From: Vitrella brassicaformis
Lineage: Eukaryota; Sar; Vitrellaceae
Direction: 5' to 3'
NCBI GenBank assembly: GCA_001179505.1
Contig: CDMY01000565.1
Span: forward strand, 20,891 to 47,064
Length of the DNA stretch: 26,174 nucleotides
This document shows positions 1 to 9,570 of this stretch, piece after piece (positions within the stretch are counted from its first letter, which is position 1; each line of letters starts with the position of its first letter). Position numbers and translations under genes: made by a program. The notes below the pieces were generated by a model. That model was not told the origin of the DNA, did no database searches, and was given only the letters and a program-made list of their open reading frames with translations.

Positions 1-1
1 C

Positions 2-2042
2 GAGGCCTTCTTCAGAGTCGCCACCGTACGCAACCTCCTCAACACTCATCTCATGCTGGCCAGTGACAAACGCATTGCCTTTTGCAGCCTGTGATCCTCG
101 CCCTTGTGCTGGCCTTCGTCCCTCTGCGGCTGCTGATACGCTTGCCCCGGCGCATTTGGCAGCACATCGCCCCGCAGTACACCCACCTGCTCATCGACGG
201 CCACGACCGAGACGACGAGCGGTTCTGGGGACGAATGCCCTCACATGTCGCTCGGCTCTGGGGCTGTCGGCTGATGCACCTGACGTCAGTCACGCTGCGG
301 CAGCCTCTCGGGCGATATACATATAAAAGGGGTTGGGGCATCGGCGCGCTGATATCCATCCTGGACGGCCACTCATCGGCCAGGCAGAGGGAGCGGGAAG
401 CGGGAGCGGAAATGGACGAGGGCTCTCTCACAAGCATCGCATTCGAGTGCTTCCCGGCATCCCATGACGGGTTCAACCACCAGCCTCCTGCCGTCCTCAT
501 GGCGAACGTCCCAATCAGGCTTCCCGCGCTGACGTCAATGACTGGCGTCCACGACGGCCTCAAATGGCTGCTGCTCCGCCTGGAAGCGCCGTCCATCGAG
601 ATGATACAGGGAGATATGGATGCCAACGTCTGGGCACTTGGCCCCTTTCTCCAACACTCGACGCGTCTGAAGCGCTACTGCGTCCCGTCGACGAGCATCT
701 ACAAGATTGTAGTCTTCAACTGCATCCGCGTGGCCGCAGCGGGGCAGCCGGGCCCCCTGTCGCAGCTCCAAGACATCGGCAGGATGGGGCTGCCCCCGAG
801 TGAACAGCTCGCCCCCTTGCAAGTGAGGGGATACACAGACAGACAGACAGATATGTGTCCGCTGTGTCGTCAGAACATTTTGTTTAATCACGGGTGCCGG
901 TCGCTGTCGTCACTCGACCTGGAGCTCCAGGAGAAGGTCAACCGTCAGACCTTCTCCATCCTGTCGGCCGTCACGGCATTCGTCTCGGCTGTGTGCCGAT
1001 CGCCAGACATCCCCATCACCTGGCGGCTGGAGAAGAAATGGCTCGACCTCTCCCTCCTCCACTTTGTGCCCATCTACCTCTCGCCCCTCGCCAAGAAGGC
1101 GCTCATCGAACTGGCGCGCCAGGCCCACCATGTGGAGTGGTCTGTCAGCCAGACGGACATCGACCGTGCGGCCACGAACAGCCTGCCAGAAGGCAACACG
1201 AAGGCCCTGATCGACAGCCTCGCCTTCCCCAATGCGCACACGGTGTGGGTCAAGGACGCCCCTGGGTTCGCCCTCAACCCCCAGCAGATGACGCAGACAG
1301 CCAGCCGCCCCCCCACTCGGCCATCGCCAAGGGCATCGCGGCGTCGGCCTTTCCGCGGGTGACTGAGCTGTGGGTGGGCACCACTAGCAGCATCGGGTGG
1401 CAGATCGGCGGCCAGCTGGCGACCAAGACCCCCTCACTGTCGCGCACGGGTGCGATGGGCACTGTGAGGGGCGGCGAGGGGGACGTGCGCGGCTTCCTGT
1501 CGGCGATAGGGAGAGAGAGGGCGCTGCGTGAGGTGCGGGTCAACGTCGATGGGGCGGACAGAGGCGGCATCAAGTGGGGGGAGGAGGCGGATACATTGCC
1601 GACGATCAAGTCGCTGCGGATCGTCATCGACGGTGAGTGAACACAAAGACGACACAGACAGCACAGCCCGCCTCCATCCGTCTGGTGTCTGCTGTGTGTC
1701 AGCACCTGACGGCGTTGACAGTGGCGACTTTGGACGGGCGTGTGTGGCGTCGCTTGTGAAGCTCCGCGGGCTCCAGCGCATGTGGGTGCTCATCGTGCCC
1801 AGGTCGGGCAACAGCACCTTGGCCGCCGCCATGAGGGAGCACCATCCACAGGGGACCTGCCGTGGGTTCCTCATTCAACACAGAGGGGACGCAATAGAGC
1901 TCCACAAGGTGAGATTCGGAGGAGAGGAGTGGGGCGGCCAAGGGGTTCATTCGGTGGTTGATGTGTCTTTGGTGTGTGGCAGATGGTGAGTGGCTTAGGA
2001 GGGAGGAGAGGCAGCAAGAGGAAGCGCCCGGGCGTCTCGTGA
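2..2042 (+). CDS. Lineage-specific family protein, 5'-truncated, with two apparent frameshifts (possible pseudogene)
   Basis: Coding runs in from the left edge: bases 2-85 read EAFFRVATVRNLLNTHLML, then the frame must slip by -1 near 83-88 to enter a long frame containing RLPRRIWQHIAPQ and RGWGIGALISIL. A 51-nt intron (823-873) is followed by a second exon. A second -1 slip lies near the seven-C run at 1308-1314, after which the frame continues AIAKGIAASAFPRV to 1632. Further exons at 1703-1908 and 1983-2042 (TGA) keep frame across introns with GTGAGT/CAG and GTGAGA/CAG ends. Composition and segment order resemble a large, lineage-specific set of predicted proteins I recall from Vitrella; no catalytic motif is visible and no function is assigned. 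Both slips behave like single-base deletions. They could be real decay, a sequencing error in a homopolymer, or unusual splicing. The start lies outside the window. Confidence 0.55.
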
Positions 2043-2184
2043 GAGGCCGTGACGGTGTGTATACTCGACGTGCTGACATTCTCCACCAATGGGCGACATC
2101 AACGTGTTGTTGATGGGATGGCTGTGGTGCAGTGCTCTCACATGTGGCGGCATGACGTTAGTTCGGTGTGGGTGTGCAATGTTA

Positions 2185-3406
2185 TTACATACAGCTGGCC
2201 AATGGCATGCTGTGGGTAGTGTACACATTCACATTGAAACACATCCCGCCAATCCGCCCTCTCACCGCTCCCACCCCTCCTTCCCCCTCCATCCTTATCA
2301 CTCTGAACACTGGACGAATGACGCAGGAGGGGCGTGTCTCTGTGTCTTCACCGCCGTCAGAATATAAAATGTAGTCAGCGATGGATAAAGACTCAACTCC
2401 TCCGTGGATCCTTGTCTCTCTCGGCCGGAATCCCTGGACCCACTGCACAAGCCGACGGAACCAAGCCAATGAGAGACAACAGCCATGCGTGCGCGTCGCT
2501 TTCTTGCGATTGTGTGTGTGTGTGTGTGTGTGTGTCTGCTTACTGCGTTCAGGTCTGAGGGGGCCCAGCCGTCAAACTCAACCGCCTTGTAGCACCCCAA
2601 GTCGATGAGGCGCACCACGAGCCCATCGCCCACCACCACGTTGTCCAGCTTGTGGTCGCGGTATATCACTGTACCCATCACACACACATACATACACACA
2701 CACACAGACTCGTGAGAAGGTCAAGTAGTGGATTCTCCCTTGTTTCCTCTCTTCTCTATCTGATGTGGCGGCTCTCCTCACCTCCTAAGCTGTGCAGCGC
2801 CGTGTGTGCGTTGACGAGCTGGCTGCTGATCTCCCTGACCTCCTCGCGCGGCAGTCCAGTGTAGGTCAGAGGGTCTAGGCCCTGGGCTATGAAGGCCTCT
2901 CTGTGCTCCTGCAGCTTCGTGAAGAGCGTGGGGCCGCCGTACTCCATGATCAAGTAGGCCTTGTCCTCCTGGGGGTAGCTCTTGAAGCCCAACGACGACA
3001 CCACATTGTCACACTGGTCAATGGCGGGGAGCCTCATGACGGTATGCTCATCCCGGAGCATGTTGGCAAACCCGGGCTTACTCTGAAGGCACGCAAGCAC
3101 AACACACCCGGCCACGTACCAGAGGAAATGAGCCATGTATGTGTATGTGTGAGACATACACAACGCACCAACTAATGCCCCGCTCTCTGTGCCCATGGAT
3201 TGCATGCTTACCATCTTGACGACCAGGTCCTCTCCTCGGTCGCGTACGTCGTCGATGTCGATGTTTTCGTCGCTATCGATGTCGTCTGCAGACCCCGCTG
3301 CATTGGCACGCGCCTGCCAGGTGTGGCCGTACTCGCCCCCTCCCAGATATCGAATAAGATTGAAGTTGTTGTCAATGAAGTGTGGAGTTTGCGGCGGGTG
3401 AGCCAT
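2185..3406 (-). CDS. Protein kinase-like protein, short, lacking a recognisable C-lobe
   Basis: Four exons on the minus strand: 3406-3212, 3082-2782, 2668-2544, 2442-2185, all GT-AG and in phase, giving about 292 aa. ATG 3406 is the first in-frame ATG before the kinase start. Seen motifs: glycine-rich loop LGGGEYGHTW (residues ~21-30), VVKM with the ATP lysine (K64), hinge LIMEYGGPTLF, catalytic loop YRDHKLDN (~168-175, Tyr replacing the usual His of HRD), and IDLG (~187-190, DLG replacing DFG). After that, exon 4 shows no APE motif, F-helix aspartate or other C-lobe landmark, so the domain seems cut off early in the activation segment. Lys, HRD-Asp, Asn and DLG-Asp are present, so chemistry is not excluded, but the missing C-lobe argues for a pseudokinase, a broken gene, or a wrongly placed last exon. 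The last exon is the least certain part. Confidence 0.6.
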
Positions 3407-3540
3407 GTCGTGGCCGACCAGCTGACGATTTATCAATCTCGCGTGTCAGCGGCGGCCTCTCCTCCTTGGTCGTCTCCTCGGCTGGCGAACGCCCTGGCGT
3501 ATCACGGGCGCGTCAGTCTCTCGCTGGCTGCACTGCCGAC

Positions 3541-4012
3541 TTATCTCTGTTTCTTGGCGGCATGGTGCAGGCTGTTGCGAGAAAGGAGGCTCACAGACGT
3601 GTTGGTATTGTTTGCACGGCTGTGTGGGCTGGACGGCGCGGGGCAGAGAGCGTTTCTTTGCGGCTGGCGAGGGGCTGAAGAAAGCGAGAGCCCACAGCTT
3701 CTTTTGCCGTCTCCCGTCTCAAATTCTCGCCAAAATGGAAATTTACTTCTCGGCGTTGCGGTGATGCAGCTCTTCTCCACATTGTGCGCCTTTCTGACGT
3801 GTGTGTTGTCGACAGGCGCCACGCGACATCTAACTGACAAAGGGAGAGAGACACTCCCGGCTTTGCTGTGCGCGAAGGCCAGCCAAAAAGTCTTACTTTT
3901 GGTTGAGTGCCAGCCATTCCTCGTGCGTCATGGCGGCATCGCTGCTCTCAAAGGTCTTCAACTCATCCAAAGTGATACTCTGATGGACAAGCTTCATCAG
4001 AAGGGCCTCCAT
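3541..4012 (-). CDS. Tentative small two-exon gene, function unknown
   Basis: ATG at 4012 opens an exon to 3897 that encodes MEALLMKLVHQSITLDELKT and ends EEWLALNQ before a GTAAGA donor. The best in-frame acceptor is a CAG at 3796-3794, giving exon 2 from 3793 to the TAA at 3541 and a protein of about 122 aa ending HHAAKKQR. The first exon looks like ordinary amphipathic protein sequence; the second is basic, Ser/Pro-rich and could be a chance open frame. A nearer CAG acceptor would give an immediate stop. No family is recognised. The gene lies upstream of the kinase-like gene on the same strand, 134 bp from its ATG, and could alternatively be part of its 5' leader. Confidence 0.33.
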
Positions 4013-4060
4013 CGCAGCTGCTGCTTAGATCAGCAACTCAGGCTGCACAGGGTGAGCAGA

Positions 4061-4552
4061 TGACTGAGGCAGCACCTGTAGAGGAGACCCTCGAGATGCT
4101 GGCGAAGCTGCAGAAACAGCCGCATCGTAACTTCGATGTCTGAGCGGCGAATCTCGAACTTGATGGTCGGTGGTTACAGCGACGAACCTCTCTCCTGTGC
4201 AGCGGTTTCAAAAAAAAAGGCGACCTGCCGGTCTCGGCATGATGTGAGTGGGTTAGTGGGTAGGATACGATCTGACTGCGCCGTGTGTGTGTCTTCACAT
4301 GAACTATTCAAGCCATCAGCTGGCCCGCACGGGCCGGGCCGTCATGTCACGGTCTGTTGGTCGGCTGTACACTTACACACACAAGACGTACGTCAGTCAC
4401 ACAAGCACCACACCCCAGCCAGCTATGCACCTATATCTATCCGACACGCAAGTAGGGGAGGGAGAGTGAGCAAATGAATAAAGACATCCACCCACCCACC
4501 CACCCACACTCCATCGATGGATGGATGCAGACATCAATCACTCGTTTGACAA
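4061..4552. other. Intergenic stretch with no confident gene
   Basis: A plus-strand ATG at 4061 starts a 27-codon open frame (MTEAAPVEETLEMLAKLQK...) diverging from the minus-strand ATG at 4012. A weak GTCTGA donor at 4138 with a CAG acceptor at 4177-4179 would extend it to a TGA at about 4242. This could be a tiny gene, an upstream ORF or chance. From 4250 to 4552 there are only short CA-rich tracts and CCCA/ATGG repeats (about 4488-4528), probably 3' flank of the FAAL-like gene that ends at 4553. Confidence 0.3.
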
Positions 4553-7500
4553 TCAAATGCCGTCCTGATGGCTGTCTCTCATGTGGCGTCGGAGCTCCCT
4601 GACCCATGCTGTCGCCATCCTCACCGAGTCCATATCAGCTTCCACACCCTAACAGACAGACAGACAGACGGACGGACAGACATCCACTGCATGTGTGCAT
4701 GTGTGTGTCTCCCCCAACCCCCCCTCCCCTCACCCGCACCTACCAGGAAGTCCGCCGACGCGCCATGACCCAACACTGACACACACACACACACAAAGGG
4801 AGAGAGAGAGTATACACACGGGTATTTCTCGTGGCTGGCTGGCTGCACCGCCCCCCGCAGCGTGCGTCCTTACACACCTGCGATTGTGCGTGCGAGTACT
4901 TGGTCGTCCGTCATGGGCTGATTGACGTCGCCCACCTTCTTGCTGAACCTCTCGATGTCGGGCTTGTCCGCTTGGAAGAGCAAGTCGAGCGCCTCCGGCT
5001 CACACGGGAAGAAGGGCAGCTGCACAGGCGCCACCCTGGGGTCGGCAGTGTCATCCTTGCCGTGGCAGCATGCCAGGACCATGTTGATCAGCTCGACCTT
5101 GGCCTGTGTGTCCACCCCACAGCCAGCTGTCTTACCCCTCTCTCTCTCTCTCTCTCTGTTCTCTCTGTCTGTCTGTGTGTGTGCGTACGTTGAGTAGCGT
5201 CACCATGACGTTGCGCAGCATAACGACCAGCTGGAAGGTCTTGGTATTGAGCGGCTTGAAGGCGCACTCATACACGCCGCTCGCCTTGGTCGTGTCGGCG
5301 TGGAGCAGCAGCCGGTGCAGAGGGGTGGGGCAGGGCAGCCGAAGCACCAAGTTCGAGGCGGCCTTGTCTAGCTTGTCCCGCTCTCCCTTGTCCTTGGTCT
5401 TCTTGTCCTTGTCTCTGTCCTTGTCGAACTTGTCCCGCTCGATCTTGATGCACAGCTTGGAGGGGCCGAAGATGCGCGTCAGGCCGGCCAGCACCGAGTC
5501 CCACTGAGCCTTGGTCAACTCACGGTGATCTAGAGGGAGGGATGAGCATTCACAGAGAGGGAGGGAGGGAGGGAGGGGGATGTCGGTGTGCGTCTGTGTC
5601 TGGAGCGCATTGCATTTATTGCCCACACACATACAGAAGGGGTGGCTATTGTCCGCTTTCTCGGCCCTGCACACACACCACATCACACCACAGGACAGGA
5701 CGCCACAGCTGCTGGGCTGCCTGTCTGTCTGTCTGTCTGTCCCTGAGTGTGTGTGTGTCGGCCAGTTGCTCACATGGCGTGTATGAGTGATCTGGTTGCG
5801 TCGGGTGTCATGCCGATGAGCCCCACCCTCTGGGCCTCCTGCGACAGACACCGAGAAACCGCTACGATCCAGCAGAAGTAAAACTGCAGAACTGACACAC
5901 ACACACACACACACGCAGAGAGGGAGGGAGGGAGGGAGGGAGAGAGATCACCTCCAATATGTGTGTGTGAGAGTGTGTGTGTCGGTTTGTCGAGGGACCT
6001 TGGACGGCTGCGGGCCTGCGCCACTGCCATTGTGTCGTGAATATGTACTCAAAGTCGCCCGGGGCCGTCCCGTCGAAGAGACGCCGGCACTGATGCTTGA
6101 TCTCGTCACTACTCACACACAGCCAGAGAGAGAGAGAGAGAGAATTGCGTGTGGTGCGTGTGTGTGTGTGTGTGTGTGTTGGTGCGTGCCTCCATTTGTT
6201 GACGGCGTCCAGGAGGTGCGGCATGTGGAAGTGAGGCTCGAAGTGGTCTCTCTGTACAGTGAGGCCGCGCTGCTCCCTGACCTCCTCCTGCCAGATCTCC
6301 AGCAGGCTCACCATAGCAGCGTGCCACACCTCACCTGACACATCCATCCATCCATGCACTGCACTCCCCCTCCCTCCCTCCCTCTTCCTCCCTCCCTCCC
6401 AGCCTCACTTGGCACATTCTTGCTCTTGACGTGTTGGGGCATGACGTCGTCAAATATCTGCAGCCAGGCCGTGGTCGGGCACTGCCTCTCGTGGGTCGTG
6501 GCCAGGTGGATGAGTGCCAGCCACCACGGGACGCACGTGTCGCTGTCGTCGGGCTCCCGCCTTTGGTCCAGCAGCACGTCGAGGTGGGAGAGCCCCGAAT
6601 CGGTCAGCAGGATGGCCCCCAGGCGGATGGCCGTGGCCGACGATATGCACTGCCGAAGGTGCTCGCAGATGAGCTCCAGCTTCGAAAGCTTGTCAGGGAG
6701 CTCGCGCAGCTGGCTGTCATCGATAGTAATCCAGGCAACGGCGTGGCGCCACGAGCACGATCTCCTGCTGTCTGGGAAAACTGATTGGTGGATGAAGGTC
6801 CATCCCGACACGCACACACACACACACTCTCTGTGTCGTGTAGTGTCGTGTGGTGCGTGTGGTCGATGCGCTGCCTACTGGTGAATGCCTCGACGTCGAG
6901 TACAAGTCTGGCGATGCTTGCCAAGTGGCCGGGTGTGGTGCTGATGGCGTGCTTGATGAGATGCGAGTGGGCGATCTGGTAGTCGAGGAAAACCAGACGG
7001 CTGGTCGGCCCCAACACGTACAGCTCGCCTTGGTGCAGGAAGCCGACGTCACACGTGCGGAAGTAGAACAGGCTCTCTGACACACACACATGTCACACAC
7101 ACCCACACACACACTGGTGTCCACAGACAGAGACAGAGGCCGGCCGCGCCCACCGGTCATCGATTCTCCGTCCTTGTCGCGTATGCGTATCTTCTGCATG
7201 GTGAAGAAGACGCGCTTGCCGTGGTCGAAGTAGGTCGGGGTCGTCCTGCACCCACACACACACACCCCACAGACACACATGAGCGACACGATCAATGGGG
7301 ACGTTAAGAGTGTGTCAGGTCGGACTGACTGACCTGGCCCTGACGTAGATCTCGCCGGCGACGTACGGCTGGCACTCCTCCTTGGTGAATGGGTTGACGA
7401 TGCGGATGTCGACACCCTCCATGGGCGGACCCTGGCTGACGAACCTGCGGGCGACGACATTCTCGCCGCCATTGAGCTCCTCGACCTCACCACAGAACAA

Positions 7501-7847
7501 ACCACAAGACGCCAACTGAAGATCGGACAACAGGCGCAGACACACACATGACAAACCACCACACACCCAACGCACCGCACCCTGTGTGGTTGAGCTGACT
7601 GACTGACTGACTGACCACTTTGACTCTGCCGTTCTCGGCCAGTGCCCTGACGTCGATGATGACGGCTTGCGGCCCCGTGTTGATGGACAGCGGGGTCCTC
7701 CCCTGCTGCTGCGGCGGCGTCTGGATGGGCCAGCGGGTCAAGGGCGCACCTGTGTCGGAGGACAGGTACAGCGGCACCAGGGATGACGGCAGCGCACAAC
7801 CCGACGCCTCAACGTTGTGCAGCAGCCTCTGCACATCCAGCCTCTGC

Positions 7848-7898
<51 letters not shown>

Positions 7899-9391
7899 TG
7901 GGCGGAGGCGGGCCGGACGTGTGTGGTTTCCGTCCGTCCATCCATCCATCCATCTCTCTCTCTTACCGCGAGGAACTGTATTGGTCGGTTTCCGTCTGCG
8001 CGTGCGTCGGTGAGGAAGCCTCCCTGGTTGATGAAGTTGAGGGGGCCGACCGGCGACACTTGCTCTCTGTCCCTGTCCGCCCCGGCCTTCTCCAGGAGCA
8101 TGGTCTTGATGACCCTGGTCATGCCCCCCACGGGCATCGACATGACGGAGCACCTGAAGCGTGAGACGATGTCGAGGAAGAAGGTGGGCGATCGCCAGAA
8201 GGTGTCGGGCGAGGTGAGGTGGCACTCGAAGCCAAAGAAGAGGCTCGTGAGGATGAAGTACATGAGCCCACTTCCGAAGTGGAGCGGCAGCCAGCTGAAC
8301 AGCCGCACAGAGTGGCCCGTGGCGTATCGTGACAGCGTCTGGCGCTCCGTGTAGGCCCTGTGCAGCCGGTCGGGCTGGCAGGTGAGGAGGTGCATCGACC
8401 GCCTGGCATGGAGCTCGCGCAACATCTTGTATGGCCGCCATGCGCCCATGTCTGTCACCTCGTTGGCGCTGTCTATGTTGAACTTGAGCCGGCCCTGGAC
8501 CAGCTTGGCCTCCTCGCGATCGTCGACGGCGATGGCCGAGGCGTATGCGCACATGATAACCCGCAGCTGGTCGTGGGTGATCATCGTGAGGCGATGGTTG
8601 ATGTCGTTGAAGAGGATGAGCGCGTCATCTCTCTCGCCGACGTCCATCTGCTCGCCTGCCGGGCCGTCGAAGAGGGCGGGGATGTCGCTCATGTGCACGA
8701 TGGCCTCATTGCTCCTGTCGTCCCTGACCATGAGGAAGGCTGAGAGGTTGATCTGCTTGAAGGTACACTTGGGGAGGGAGGAGGTGCAGCAGGTGGGGTG
8801 CTCAAGCATGGCGTGGGAGGCCTCGTTGAAGATGAGGGCGTCGGGCTTGATCTGGTCGAAGATCGTCTGGATGGCCTTGAAGTGTGGGTCGCTCGCGTCG
8901 TCCAGGTTGCCCACGTCCACAGGGATGGCCACAATGCCGTACCACAAACACGACACCAGAGCTAACACGAAATCCTGCAAGGAAGGTGCACAACACACAC
9001 ACACACACACACACAACCACATGCATGTGTGTGATCCTCCCCTCTCTTTCTCTCTCTCTGGTTGCCAGCTCACCAGCGAGTGTCCGATGAAGATGACGGC
9101 TCTGTCGCCCTTTCTGAGGCCGACGCCGTTGACGAGTAGCCACCCAATGCGCCTCGCCTCGGCGAACAGCTGCTCATACGTCAGTTCCGTCATTGTATGC
9201 CGGGGCCTCTCCTCGCCGATCGAGTGCAGCGCAAACGCCGTCAGCGGCTTGCCGTCCTTTGTCTTGGCGCGATGGTCTGCAGACACCGCCGCCCAGTATT
9301 CGAGCGCCTCGCGGATGAACACCGGCGCTTGGTCGCCCGAGTCGTCAGCATTGGTGGTGTGTGGCAGCCCGTTGGCCGCCGCCTCAGCCAT
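4553..9391 (-). CDS. Fatty acyl-AMP ligase (FAAL/DIP2)-like protein with degraded active site and long unknown C-terminus
   Basis: Fifteen exons, phase-consistent throughout, total 3498 nt (1165 aa): 9391-9074, 8974-7967, 7843-7616, 7515-7334, 7245-7154, 7076-6879, 6780-6409, 6334-6190, 6108-5999, 5891-5774, 5666-5635, 5529-5189, 5103-4878, 4775-4744, 4648-4553. ATG 9391 opens the N-domain. ANL/FAAL landmarks follow in order: LRKGDRAVIF (~92-101), ALVSCLWYGIVAIPVD (~111-126), SWLPLHFGSGLMYFILTSLF (~333-352), VIIDVRALAENGRV, FVSQGPPMEGVDIRIV, AGEIYVRA, and FRTCDVGFLHQGELYVLG. The family normally activates fatty acids as acyl-adenylates. Here the A3 P-loop, the YHDMGL and YGLAE motifs and the TGD glycine are replaced (HFGSGL, LYLSSD, TCD), so activity is doubtful. 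From about residue 700 on I recognise nothing; a Lys/Asp-rich insert is encoded at about 5379-5456. One intron (6189-6109) has a GC donor. Confidence 0.85.
6125..6179. repeat. (AG)n and (TG)n microsatellites in a FAAL-like gene intron
   Basis: AG repeats at 6125-6142 and TG repeats at 6158-6179 fill most of the 81-nt GC-AG intron 6189-6109 of the minus-strand gene. Confidence 0.9.
7856..7898. repeat. (CA)n(GA)n compound microsatellite
   Basis: About eleven CA units followed by ten GA units, inside the intron 7966-7844 of the FAAL-like gene. The sense strand therefore reads (TC)n(TG)n just before the acceptor. Confidence 0.92.
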
Positions 9392-9570
9392 CGTGCTGAG
9401 AGGCCCAGCTGCCGCCGCCGTCACTTGAGCTCGCAACAAATGCCGTAAAGATGGGATGATTCAGGAGAGGGGTGGACAATCGCATCATCCACGAGAGATC
9501 TTGAGGTGCATGAACAACTCTGGGTATTGATTTCTAGCATCGGCGCACTGACTGTCTGCGTCCTCTCCTG
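9392..9570. promoter_or_regulatory. Shared divergent promoter region (FAAL-like / XMAP215)
   Basis: The 179 bp between the two ATG codons (9391 minus, 9571 plus) must hold both 5' leaders and promoters. No TATA box or recognisable operator stands out; the stretch is free of the TG/CA microsatellites that fill the introns. Function is inferred from gene order only. Confidence 0.5.

Noticed and set aside
3200-4063. A 287-codon plus-strand open frame.
   Set aside because: It is largely antisense to the kinase-like exon and the small minus-strand exons and shows no family signature.
7487-9439. A single 650-codon minus-strand open frame as one exon.
   Set aside because: It runs through two stop-free introns with clear GT...AG ends and microsatellites; splicing restores the FAAL-like alignment.
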